From an uncultured Alistipes sp. (GTDB lineage Bacteria; Bacteroidota; Bacteroidia; Bacteroidales; Rikenellaceae): DNA of 59,098 bases. Within the stretch, counting starts at the first letter, position 1; each line of letters begins with the position of its first letter. Below the pieces are notes generated by a model. The model saw nothing but the letters and a program-made list of their open reading frames with translations, was not told the DNA's origin and searched no databases. Location of the stretch: assembly GCA_944320985.1 (NCBI GenBank), contig CALUJN010000018.1, positions 1 through 59,098 of the forward strand. Reading direction: 5' to 3'. Shown one piece after another: positions 35,748 to 44,632 of this stretch. The translations under genes were made by a program, and so were the position numbers.

Positions 35748-38120
35748 ATGACGACGAAACATCCGATTTTACGAGACGTTTGCCGGTTCCGCATCTTTTT
35801 GGGGGTCGTGCTGGCACTGCCCGGAATGCTGTTTCCCTCGGCGGGGGCGGCACAGAAGGCGACACGGTCCCTTGTCGAGCTGGTCGACACCCGTCAGGGT
35901 ACGGACTCCCACTTCGGGCTGAGCTACGGGAACACCTACCCCACAACCGCCATGCCATACGGCATGCATACGTGGTCGGCACAAACCGGAGTCAACGGCG
36001 ACGGTTGGAAATATCAATACGCAGCTGACCGCATCCGCGGATTCCAGCAGGCCCATCAATGCAGCCCCTGGATGAACGACTATGCCGTCTACTCGCTCAT
36101 GCCCGAGGTCGGCGAACTCGTTCTCGACCAGCAGGCCCGGGCGACAAAGTTCAGCCACGACGACGAAATCGCCCACCCGCACTACTACAAGGTGACTCTG
36201 GCGAACGGAATCACCACGGAGATGGCTCCGACGACCCGCGGCGTGCATCTTCGTTTCACCTATCCCGAAGAGGCCGGGCGTGCCTACCTGGTACTCGACG
36301 GATATACGGGCAACAGCGCCGTGCACATCGACCCCCAACGGCAGGAGATCTCGGGCTGGGTGGACAACCACCGGTTCGTCAACCGTCCCGAAACGTTCCG
36401 CTGCTGGTTCGTCATCCGTTTCGACCGCCCCTTCGAGGAGTTCGGGACTTGGGAGAACGTCGGCGGCACGCAATTCCCGGGTGAAACCCGCGGAGAGGGA
36501 GCCGGCTACGGTGCCTATCTCCGCTTCAAGGCCGGAAGCCGCGTCCAGGCCCGGGCCGCCTCGTCGTACATCGATCTGGAACAGGCCCGCACGACGCTCG
36601 CCCGCGAACTGGGGGAGGATGCCACGCTCGAAACGACCCAAACACGGGGTGCCGAAAGGTGGAACCGCCTGCTGGGCCGCATCCGCGTGGAGGGCGGCGA
36701 AGAGGCGGACATACGCACCTTCTACTCGTGCCTGTTCCGCGCCAATCTCTTCTCCCGCAAGTTCTACGAACGCGATGCCGAGGGAAATCCCCGCTATTAC
36801 AGTCCCTACGACGGAGCGATCCACGAGGGGTACATGTATACCGACAACGGCTTCTGGGACACATTCCGGGCGCAGTTCCCGCTGACGAACCTCCTGCATC
36901 CGACCATGCAGGGACGATACATGAACGCGCTGCTCGACGCCCAGGAGCAATGCGGATGGCTGCCGTCGTGGTCCGCACCGGGCGAAACAGGCGGCATGAT
37001 CGGGAACCATGCCATCTCGCTGCTTGCCGACGCCTGGGTCAAGGGCATCCGGACGTTCGATCCCCACCGGGCGCTGCGGGCCTACGCCAAGGAGTCGATG
37101 AACAAAGGGCCCTGGGGCGGCGCCAACGGCCGGGCCGGCTGGAAGGAGTATTGGCAGCTGGGGTATGTCACCTATCCGGAGTCGCTGGGCTCCACGGCCC
37201 AGACCCTCGAATACGCCTACGACGACTTCTGCGCCTGGCAGCTCGCACGGCTGTGCGGGGACCGCTTCTACGAAGGGATTTTCGCCCGCACGATGTACAA
37301 CTACCGTCAGGTCTTCGACCCCCAAAGCGGGTTCATGCGCGGCCGGCACCTCGACGGATCGTGGCTGACGCCGTTCGACCCCTACGAGTGGGGCGGCCCC
37401 TACTGCGAAGGAAATGCCTGGCACTACAACTGGTCGGTGTTCCACGACGTGCAGGGGCTCATCGATCTCTACGGAAGCGATTCGCTCTTTACGGCCAAGA
37501 TCGACTCGGTCTTCACGGCTCCGAACATCGTCCGGCCCGGAACCTATGGCGGCATGATCCACGAAATGAAGGAGATGCAGCTGGCCGACATGGGACAATA
37601 CGCCCACGGCAACCAGCCGATCCAGCACCTGCCCTATCTGTACAGCTACGCCGGGCAGCCGTGGAAGACCCAGTTCCGGGTCCGTCAGATCATGCACCGG
37701 CTCTACAACCCGACCGAACGGGGATTTCCAGGTGACGAAGATCAGGGAGGCATGTCGTCGTGGTACGTCCTCAGCGCCCTGGGGATCTACAGCGTCTGCC
37801 CCGGAACGGACCAGTACATCCTCGGAAGCCCGCTCTTCCGCAAAATGACGATCGAACTCGAAAACGGACATCGGTTCGTCATCCGGGCCAGGGGCAACTC
37901 ACCCGAGCATCCCTACATCCGTGCGGCCCGGCTCAACGGTGAGCCCCTCGACCGCAACTACATCACCTACGACGAGATTATACGGGGCGGGCTCCTCGAA
38001 CTGGAGATGGACGACCATCCCAATTTCGAGCGCGGGACCGCGAAATCCGCAGCGCCCTTCTCCCTCTCCCTGCCAAAAGAACGCATCGAAACACCTACGA
38101 CACACCAAACAACAGACTGA
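35748..38120 (+). CDS. GH92 family alpha-mannosidase (copy B)
   Basis: A 790-residue exported GH92 protein (signal peptide ending near AGAAQ). Family motifs are present: VDTRQGTDS, GNTYPTTAMPYGMHTWS, the N-terminal sandwich, and in the catalytic barrel DTFRAQFPL and GDEDQGGMSSWYVLSALG. The first motif differs from the GNDD/GNEDAGQMS form in copies A and C, so linkage specificity probably differs. It starts 19 bp after GH78 and is followed 6 bp later by copy C. Confidence 0.92.
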   Translation: MTTKHPILRDVCRFRIFLGVVLALPGMLFPSAGAAQKATRSLVELVDTRQGTDSHFGLSYGNTYPTTAMPYGMHTWSAQTGVNGDGWKYQYAADRIRGFQQAHQCSPWMNDYAVYSLMPEVGELVLDQQARATKFSHDDEIAHPHYYKVTLANGITTEMAPTTRGVHLRFTYPEEAGRAYLVLDGYTGNSAVHIDPQRQEISGWVDNHRFVNRPETFRCWFVIRFDRPFEEFGTWENVGGTQFPGETRGEGAGYGAYLRFKAGSRVQARAASSYIDLEQARTTLARELGEDATLETTQTRGAERWNRLLGRIRVEGGEEADIRTFYSCLFRANLFSRKFYERDAEGNPRYYSPYDGAIHEGYMYTDNGFWDTFRAQFPLTNLLHPTMQGRYMNALLDAQEQCGWLPSWSAPGETGGMIGNHAISLLADAWVKGIRTFDPHRALRAYAKESMNKGPWGGANGRAGWKEYWQLGYVTYPESLGSTAQTLEYAYDDFCAWQLARLCGDRFYEGIFARTMYNYRQVFDPQSGFMRGRHLDGSWLTPFDPYEWGGPYCEGNAWHYNWSVFHDVQGLIDLYGSDSLFTAKIDSVFTAPNIVRPGTYGGMIHEMKEMQLADMGQYAHGNQPIQHLPYLYSYAGQPWKTQFRVRQIMHRLYNPTERGFPGDEDQGGMSSWYVLSALGIYSVCPGTDQYILGSPLFRKMTIELENGHRFVIRARGNSPEHPYIRAARLNGEPLDRNYITYDEIIRGGLLELEMDDHPNFERGTAKSAAPFSLSLPKERIETPTTHQTTD

Positions 38121-38126
38121 CACGAC

Positions 38127-40292
38127 ATGTACGGAAAAACAAAAATCGCAGCACTGCTGTTGCTGCTCGCCACATCGGGCAGCGGATTCGCACAGTCCGA
38201 AGCCCCTCGGGAAGGCTCCTACGCCGAGCAGGTCAATACGCTCATCGGAACCGAAGGGGTGGGCCTGACCTCGGGATATCTCTATCCCGGAGCGGCCTAT
38301 CCCTTCGGCATGGTACAGTTCACACCGACCTATTTCGCCAAACGCGGCGGATTCGTCATCAATCAGATGAGCGGCGGCGGATGCAGCCACATGGGCAACT
38401 TCCCGACCTTCCCGATCAAAGGCCGTCTGGAGACCTCCCCGGGGAACATCCTCGATTTCCGGATCGGGCTCTCCGAAGAGCAGGGACATGCCGGCTATTA
38501 CGAGGCCCGGGTTCAGGAGGAGATCCGGGCTCAGCTGACCGTCACCGAACGTACGGGCATGGCACGATACACCTTTCCCCAGGAGATGAAGTTCGGATCG
38601 GTCATCATCGGCGGGGGCATCGCGGCCAACGACATCGAACAGGCCGCCATCGTCATCACGGGACCCAACAGCTGCGAGGGATATGCCGAAGGGGGCAACT
38701 TCTGCGGCATCCGCACCCCCTACAAGGTCTACTTCGTGGCTGAATTCGACGCCGAAGCGACCGAAAGCGGCATCTGGAAGGGTGAGCAGCTGCAACCCGG
38801 AGCACGCTTCGCCGAAGGCAGCGAATCGGGCGTCTATTTCACCTTCGATCTGAGCCGCGGCAACACCGTTCATTACAAGATCGGCGTTTCGTACGTCTCG
38901 GTGGAGAATGCCCGGGAGAACCTTGCGGCGGAGAATGCCGGATGGGACTTCGACAAGGTACGCGGCAAGGCCGAAGCCTGCTGGAACGACTATCTGGGAC
39001 GCATCGAGGTCGAAGGCCGGAATCCGGACCGCCTCGTGCAGTTCTACACCCACCTCTACCGCGCCCTGATCCACCCCAACGTATGCAGCGACGTGAACGG
39101 CGAGTTCATGGGCGGCGACTTCAAGGTACACCGCAGCCGGAACAAACGCTACACCTCGTTCAGCAACTGGGACACCTACCGGACACAGATCCAGCTGCTT
39201 GCGATGCTGGCGCCCGACGTCGCCTCGGACATCGTTCTCTCACACCGCCATTTCGCCGAGGAGTCCGGCGGCGCCCTGCCCCGCTGGGTGCTGGCCAACA
39301 TCGAAACCGGCGTCATGCAGGGAGATCCCACGCCGATTCTGATCGCCAACGCATGGGCCTTCGGGGCCCGGGACTACGATCCCTTCCCGATCTTCGTGCT
39401 GATGCGCAACAACGCCGAAAAACCGGGAGCCCGCTCCCAACTCATCGAGGAGCGTCCGGGGCTTCAGCAATACCTGCTCAAAGGCTATTACAACGCCTCC
39501 GAACAGCTGGAGTACACCTCCTCGGATTTCGCCATCGGGCAATTCGCCCTCCACGCCTGCGGCGACGAATTCGCCAGCTGGAGGTATTTCCACCATGCCC
39601 GCTCGTGGAAGAATCTCTACAACCCCGAAACCGGATGGCTGCAATCGCGCAATCCCGACGGGTCGTGGAAACCGCTCGATGTCGACTGGCGGGAATCCAC
39701 CTACAAGAACTATTTCTGGATGGTGCCCTACAACCTGGGCGGTCTGATCGAAATCATCGGAGGCACCCAAAAGGCCGAGCAGCGCCTCGACGAATTTTTC
39801 GTCCGGCTCGACGCCGGATACACCGATCCCTGGTTCGCATCCGGCAACGAACCGAGTTTCCACATCCCCTGGGTCTACAACTGGGTCGGAAAGCCCGACA
39901 AATGTTCGGCCACCCTCCGCCGCATCCTCGACGAGCAATACTCGAGCCGTCCGGACGGCCTGCCGGGGAACGATGATCTGGGGACCATGGGCGCCTGGTA
40001 TGTCTTCGCCTGCACGGGGCTCTATCCGATGATCCCGGGCGTGGGTGGTTTCACGCTCAGCACCCCCGTCTTCGAAAAGATCCGGATCCACCTCAAGGAG
40101 GGGGAGATCACGATCCTCGGAGGCTCCGAAGAGAGGCCCTATACCCGAGGTCTCACGATCGACGGCGTGGAGCACGACCGTGCCTGGATCGATTGGGAGG
40201 CGCTCGAGAAGGGGGCACGGCTCGAATACACCACCTCGAAAAGCCCCTCCGGAAAGTGGGCCACCCGACAGCTGCCCCCCTCATACGAATAA
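38127..40292 (+). CDS. GH92 family alpha-mannosidase (copy C)
   Basis: A 721-residue exported GH92 protein (signal peptide ending near GSGFAQ). It has VNTLIGTEG, PGAAYPFGMVQFTP, SGGGCSHMGNFP, SNWDTYRTQIQL and PGNDDLGTMGAWYVFACTGLYP, all typical of the family. GNDDLGTM is the classic catalytic segment. Having three GH92 enzymes of unequal sequence in one locus suggests that different alpha-mannosidic linkages are trimmed in turn. Its start is 6 bp after copy B's stop. Confidence 0.92.
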   Translation: MYGKTKIAALLLLLATSGSGFAQSEAPREGSYAEQVNTLIGTEGVGLTSGYLYPGAAYPFGMVQFTPTYFAKRGGFVINQMSGGGCSHMGNFPTFPIKGRLETSPGNILDFRIGLSEEQGHAGYYEARVQEEIRAQLTVTERTGMARYTFPQEMKFGSVIIGGGIAANDIEQAAIVITGPNSCEGYAEGGNFCGIRTPYKVYFVAEFDAEATESGIWKGEQLQPGARFAEGSESGVYFTFDLSRGNTVHYKIGVSYVSVENARENLAAENAGWDFDKVRGKAEACWNDYLGRIEVEGRNPDRLVQFYTHLYRALIHPNVCSDVNGEFMGGDFKVHRSRNKRYTSFSNWDTYRTQIQLLAMLAPDVASDIVLSHRHFAEESGGALPRWVLANIETGVMQGDPTPILIANAWAFGARDYDPFPIFVLMRNNAEKPGARSQLIEERPGLQQYLLKGYYNASEQLEYTSSDFAIGQFALHACGDEFASWRYFHHARSWKNLYNPETGWLQSRNPDGSWKPLDVDWRESTYKNYFWMVPYNLGGLIEIIGGTQKAEQRLDEFFVRLDAGYTDPWFASGNEPSFHIPWVYNWVGKPDKCSATLRRILDEQYSSRPDGLPGNDDLGTMGAWYVFACTGLYPMIPGVGGFTLSTPVFEKIRIHLKEGEITILGGSEERPYTRGLTIDGVEHDRAWIDWEALEKGARLEYTTSKSPSGKWATRQLPPSYE

Positions 40293-40319
40293 TCCGCAAC
40301 CGAAAAAACGCAATACGAC

Positions 40320-41714
40320 ATGAAAAGACAACTCATTCTGTTCATCGCCCTGCTCACCGCACCTCTGCTCCACGGACAAACGCTCCGCTCAGGAGACGAC
40401 CTGCTCGACAAGGCCTTCCAGCTGGCCGTCCGTACCGTCGATGCCAACACGGCCGACAGCCTGCTCAAGGCCGGAGCCGGTTACGGCGGAGAGTGGACCC
40501 GCGACATCGCCATCAACTCCTGGAACGGCGTAAGCCTCCTGCGGCCCGAAATCGCACGCTACTCGCTGTGGAGCGTGACAACGGACAACCGCGCCCGGAT
40601 CGGACACCAATACTGGGACAAGATCATCTGGGTCGTTGCGGCATACAACCACTATCTGGTCACGGGCGACCGGGCGTTTCTGCACCAGGCCTATCTCTGC
40701 TCCGCGCGCACGATGAAGGAGCTCGAGGAGTATGCCTTCGAACGCAACTACGGACTCTTCATGGGCCCGGCGGTCTTCCAGGACGGAATTGCCGGATACG
40801 ACGAACCGGTATGCGATCCGGAGAATGAATCCACGTATGTCCTCGACCACAAGAATGCCTCCGCCATCAAGTGTCTGAGCACCAACTGCACCTATTACGC
40901 CGCATACCGGGCCCTGGCGGAGATGTCCCGGATCGAAGGCGACGGAAAATCCGCCGACTTCGAACGCAAGGCCGAAGCGCTTCGCCAGTCGATCCGCAAG
41001 CATCTCTACGACAAAAAGGAGAACCGGCTCTACTATCTGGTAGACCATCGGGGTGTCGTGCATCCTTATCAGGAGGCGCTCGGAATCGCCTTCGCCGGAC
41101 TGGACGGCGTGGTCTCCCCGTCGGAGATGTCCCGGATTCTGGACGGCATCCACACTTCGGACTTCGGCGTTCCCTGTGTCTACCCCCACTTCCCCCGCTT
41201 CTCGGACGAGCGGCCCGGGCGTCACAACGTCACAATCTGGCCCTTCGTCAATGCCTTCTATGCCGATGCCGCCTGGCAGGCCGGAAACCGGGAGATCTTC
41301 GAGTTCGAGCTGAAGAACATCGCCCGGCTGGCCATCGAATACGGGCCCGACAATTTCCAGGAGGTCTACAACATGCTCACAGGGGCTCCCGACGGCGGAT
41401 GGCAGCGGGGGAAGCAGTGGTGGCTGAATCCCGATCAGACCTGGTCCGCAACGGGCTATCTGAGGCTCTTCCTGCTGGATGTCTTCGGCATGCGTTTTCA
41501 GGAGGACGGAGTCTCGTTCCAACCAGCCGGACTCTCCTCTTCCGAGCGGATCACGCTGGAGGGGATCCCCTACCGCAAGGCGCTGCTCGACATTACGCTC
41601 ACCGGAACCGGATCCCGTGTGGCACGCTGCTCGATCAACGGACAACGTGTTGCAAAGGCCTTCGTCCCGGCCTCGGCAACCGGGCGGATTCAGGTGGAGA
41701 TCGCCCTCGAATAA
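40320..41714 (+). CDS. Six-hairpin (alpha/alpha)6 glycosidase, GH63/MGH1-like, function unknown
   Basis: The 464-residue exported protein (signal peptide ending near LLHGQ) has helices typical of an (alpha/alpha)6 barrel: EWTRDIAINSWNG near residue 57, DKIIWVVAAYNHYLVTGD, NCTYYAAYRALAEM, NVTIWPFVNAFYADAAW, NPDQTWSATGYLRLFL. Acidic residues in EWTRD and in DQTWSA-type segments fit inverting glycosidases of the GH63/MGH1-like or glycogen-debranching fold. I cannot assign a numbered family with certainty. It follows the two GH92 genes by 27 bp, so it probably acts on a saccharide released by them. The C-terminal about 80 residues form a small beta-domain. Confidence 0.6.
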   Translation: MKRQLILFIALLTAPLLHGQTLRSGDDLLDKAFQLAVRTVDANTADSLLKAGAGYGGEWTRDIAINSWNGVSLLRPEIARYSLWSVTTDNRARIGHQYWDKIIWVVAAYNHYLVTGDRAFLHQAYLCSARTMKELEEYAFERNYGLFMGPAVFQDGIAGYDEPVCDPENESTYVLDHKNASAIKCLSTNCTYYAAYRALAEMSRIEGDGKSADFERKAEALRQSIRKHLYDKKENRLYYLVDHRGVVHPYQEALGIAFAGLDGVVSPSEMSRILDGIHTSDFGVPCVYPHFPRFSDERPGRHNVTIWPFVNAFYADAAWQAGNREIFEFELKNIARLAIEYGPDNFQEVYNMLTGAPDGGWQRGKQWWLNPDQTWSATGYLRLFLLDVFGMRFQEDGVSFQPAGLSSSERITLEGIPYRKALLDITLTGTGSRVARCSINGQRVAKAFVPASATGRIQVEIALE

Positions 41715-41740
41715 CCCGCGGCCGACAGCCCCGGATCTGA

Positions 41741-41763
41741 CGGAGTGCAAGCGATGCACTCCG
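41741..41763 (+). terminator. Intercistronic hairpin before the esterase gene
   Basis: CGGAGTGCA (41741-41749) and TGCACTCCG (41755-41763) form a perfect 9 bp stem with a 5-base loop, in the 105 bp gap before the last PUL gene. No T-run follows. Confidence 0.45.
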
Positions 41764-41819
41764 CCGCTTCGGGGTAACAGAACCATGACAATCACACAAA
41801 ATCCGAAAATCGCCCCTTC

Positions 41820-43823
41820 ATGAAACTTCGACATACGCTTGTTTCCCTGTTGATCCTGTCGGCAGGCAGCGTGGCTCCGCTCGGTGCACAACCTCGCCCG
41901 GCTGCAATCTTTACGGACAACATGGTGTTGCAGCAACGCAGCACCTCCGCCATCTGGGGAGAGGCCGCACCCGGCCGGAAAATAACCGTCACCCCCTCGT
42001 GGGACCCGAGGCATCCGCAGGAGACCCGCACGGACGAATCGGGACGCTGGCGCGTGGAGATCGCCACGCCGAAAGCCGGAGGCCCCTACAGCCTTACGAT
42101 CAGCGACGGGATGCCCGTCGTGCTGAAAAACATCCTCATCGGCGAAGTCTGGCTCTGTTCCGGGCAGTCGAACATGGAGATGCGCGTAGCCGACCGGGTG
42201 CTCGGCTACGAGGAGGAGATCGCTCAGGCCGGCTCCAACCCGGAGATCCGACTGCTCCACATCGACAACACGGCCAGCCCGACACCTCTGCGCGAAGCCT
42301 CCGTACGGCACGGCGGATGGCAGGTCTGCTCGCCGGAGACACTCGGCGACTTTTCGGCCACGGCCTACTTCTTCGGCAAGGAGCTGCACAGGTGCCTCAA
42401 GGTCCCCGTCGGGCTCATCGAGAGTTGCTGGGGTGGAACGGTCGCCGAGGCCTGGACCAGTCCCGAAGCGCTGCTGGAGATTCCGGCCTTTGCCCGAAAG
42501 GTGGAACATCTGAAGCGGATTCCCGCCTCACGCGAAGAGCGGCAACGGCTCTTCGAGAAGGAGCTGGTTCGCTGGAACGACTCCTTGACCCGCATCGATC
42601 CCGGTTATGCACAGGGTGAGCCTCGGTGGGCCATGCCCGAATACGACGCCTCGACATGGCAGCAGGTTTCGGTACCGGGCTTTCTTCCGGAACCGCAGAT
42701 GCAGGATTTCCGAGGTTTCGTCTGGCTGCGCCGTGACGTGGAGATTCCCGAATCCTGGGCCGGAGAGACGCTTACGCTATCACTCGCCGCCATCGACGAC
42801 AACGACTGCACCTACTTCAACGGGGTCGAGGTCGGGCATGGCGAAGGGTGGCTGACGCCTCGCAGATACACGATTCCGGGGGCGCTCGTCAAGGGCGGCA
42901 AGGCCACCATCGCCGTGCGGGTGATGGACACGGGCGGCAATGGCGGCATCTACGGCGAGCGGCGCGACGTGGCACTCGTCAAATCCGAAACCGAGCGGCT
43001 CGATCTCGGCGGAGCGTGGTCGGCAAAGGTCTCCCTGCGGCTCTCAGAGGCTCCCGAGATGCCGGTCAATACGGCCACCGACGTCAACTATCCGTCGTTT
43101 CTCTACAACGCCATGATCCACCCGCTGATCGGATACGGCATACGCGGCGCCATCTGGTACCAGGGCGAGGCCAATGTCGACCGGGCCGAGCAGTACGCCG
43201 ATCTGCTGCCGATCATGATCCGGGACTGGCGCCGGCACTGGGGGTACGATTTTCCGTTCTATCTGGTTCAGCTGGCGAACTTCATGGCCGTACAGCAGGA
43301 GGCCGAAGAGTCCGAATGGGCCGAATTGCGTGAAGCCCAGCAGAAAACGCTCTGCGTGGAGAATACCGGCATGGCCGTAGCCATCGACATCGGCGAGGCT
43401 GCCGACATACACCCCAAGAACAAGCCCGAAGTGGGGCGCAGACTGGCCCTGCAGGCCCTGGCTTCAACCTACGGCAAGAAGGTCGTCAGCTCGGGGCCCC
43501 TCTACGAAGGCTATACGATCGAGGATGACAGAATCCGCATCCGTTTCTCCCATACGGAGCAGGGGTTGACCACCTCGGATGCCGAAGATCCGACGGGATT
43601 CTACATCGCGGGAGCCGACCGGCAATTCCACAAGGCCCAAGCGCTCATCGACGGAAACACGGTGGTAGTCTTCTCGCCCGAGGTTCCCTGTCCGGTGGCC
43701 GTGCGTTATGGCTGGGCCAACAATCCGGTCGTCAACCTGCAGAACGGAGCCGGGCTGCCGGCCGGACCCTTCCGGACGGATTGCTGGCCGCGCAGCAACG
43801 GTCAGGCGCCCCGGGGAGAGTGA
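41820..43823 (+). CDS. Sialate O-acetylesterase-like (SASA) carbohydrate esterase
   Basis: A 667-residue exported enzyme (signal peptide ending near LGAQ). It has the SASA SGNH signatures: WLCSGQSNME with catalytic Ser117, CWGGT, GAIWYQGEANVD, and DIGEAADIHPKNK with the Asp/His pair. A beta-sandwich insertion (about residues 280-410; WLRRDVEIP, LNDNDCTYFNG-like) matches the jelly roll found in the longer members. Family enzymes remove O-acetyl groups from sialic acid or other sugars. No sialidase is present here, so the acetylated sugar is more likely part of the PUL target. It closes the locus and is followed by a hairpin. Confidence 0.88.
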   Translation: MKLRHTLVSLLILSAGSVAPLGAQPRPAAIFTDNMVLQQRSTSAIWGEAAPGRKITVTPSWDPRHPQETRTDESGRWRVEIATPKAGGPYSLTISDGMPVVLKNILIGEVWLCSGQSNMEMRVADRVLGYEEEIAQAGSNPEIRLLHIDNTASPTPLREASVRHGGWQVCSPETLGDFSATAYFFGKELHRCLKVPVGLIESCWGGTVAEAWTSPEALLEIPAFARKVEHLKRIPASREERQRLFEKELVRWNDSLTRIDPGYAQGEPRWAMPEYDASTWQQVSVPGFLPEPQMQDFRGFVWLRRDVEIPESWAGETLTLSLAAIDDNDCTYFNGVEVGHGEGWLTPRRYTIPGALVKGGKATIAVRVMDTGGNGGIYGERRDVALVKSETERLDLGGAWSAKVSLRLSEAPEMPVNTATDVNYPSFLYNAMIHPLIGYGIRGAIWYQGEANVDRAEQYADLLPIMIRDWRRHWGYDFPFYLVQLANFMAVQQEAEESEWAELREAQQKTLCVENTGMAVAIDIGEAADIHPKNKPEVGRRLALQALASTYGKKVVSSGPLYEGYTIEDDRIRIRFSHTEQGLTTSDAEDPTGFYIAGADRQFHKAQALIDGNTVVVFSPEVPCPVAVRYGWANNPVVNLQNGAGLPAGPFRTDCWPRSNGQAPRGE

Positions 43824-43859
43824 CACGACAGGAGCTGGCTCCGAACCGCCGGCACCCTA

Positions 43860-43892
43860 TCTTCCGCGAGGCGGAAAACACCTCGCGGAAGA
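43860..43892 (+). terminator. Hairpin at the 3' end of the PUL
   Basis: TCTTCCGCGAGG (43860-43871) and CCTCGCGGAAGA (43881-43892) form a perfect 12 bp stem with a 9-base loop, 36 bp after the last PUL gene. There is no T-run. Confidence 0.6.
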
Positions 43893-44037
43893 TCCGGAAA
43901 AGGCTCCATGCAATTTACCAAAAACGCCCGCAGTACGAAATATCAAAATACTAACATTCAATATATTAACACTCAAAAAAGGCATCAAGGAATATACTTT
44001 ACCACCTAACGTGCTCGCAAAGCCGGATTATAAAATC

Positions 44038-44045
44038 TATTTTTG
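44038..44045 (+). promoter_or_regulatory. Possible -7 box for the small-lipoprotein pair
   Basis: TATTTTTG lies 74 bp before the ATG at 44120, within an AT-rich spacer after the PUL hairpin. No TTTG -33 box at usual spacing. The 43824-44119 spacer also has two TANTAACAYTCAA copies near 43949 and 43964 and nothing else I can identify. Confidence 0.4.
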
Positions 44046-44119
44046 TCATAGCCGCTCGCCGCACGGTATGGTGCCTGCCCGATTCAAAAACCGAAAGTAA
44101 CAGCAAAAGACCAACCTAT

Positions 44120-44620
44120 ATGAAACAATTCGCTTTTCTTCTTATTGCCGCATGCTCCTTCGCCCTCCTCTCCGGATGCGAGGAGAAGCAGACTCTTCCG
44201 TACATTCCCGTCGAAGAGCCCGAAGACTCCACCCCCGCCACCGGCGAGGATGTCGACCCCCTCACGGTGAACTACGAACTGGACAAGGTGCTGCAATGCG
44301 ATCCCGTGAACACGAATGGCACCGACATCACCGACAAACTCGATTTCTTCGCGACTCCGGCACGTATGAGTGTCAGCATCTCTCCGACCGGAACGCGCTT
44401 CACCTTCGAGAACGGAGAACAGATTCCCTTCTATCCCTTCGCCGAGGAGTTCCAGTCTCCCATCGATTGCGAACTCGACACGGCGGTCGTTCCCAATGAA
44501 CTCCGCCGCAAGGATACGGGAGAGGTCCTCGCCACCTTCGAGAACGACGGATTCGTCATCTCGTTCCACCTCGACAGCCAACACATCACCTACAAGTACA
44601 AATTCAAGAGCGTAAACTAA
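44120..44620 (+). CDS. Small lipoprotein of unknown function
   Basis: A 166-residue lipoprotein (LLSGC lipobox, acidic mature start E-E-K). The mature domain (about residues 45-165) is mainly beta-strand (RMSVSISPTGTRFTFENG, EVLATFENDGFVISFHL, ITYKYKFKS). I recognise no family. The gene is 12 bp upstream of a second lipoprotein gene, so the two are probably co-transcribed. The pair is bounded by the PUL-end hairpin and a strong terminator, so it is a separate unit from the PUL. Confidence 0.75.
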   Translation: MKQFAFLLIAACSFALLSGCEEKQTLPYIPVEEPEDSTPATGEDVDPLTVNYELDKVLQCDPVNTNGTDITDKLDFFATPARMSVSISPTGTRFTFENGEQIPFYPFAEEFQSPIDCELDTAVVPNELRRKDTGEVLATFENDGFVISFHLDSQHITYKYKFKSVN

Positions 44621-44632
44621 ACCGGATACTCC

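Noticed and set aside
41820..43823. Sialic acid use by the PUL
   Set aside because: The esterase family is named for sialate, but no sialidase, sialic acid lyase or transporter is in the window.
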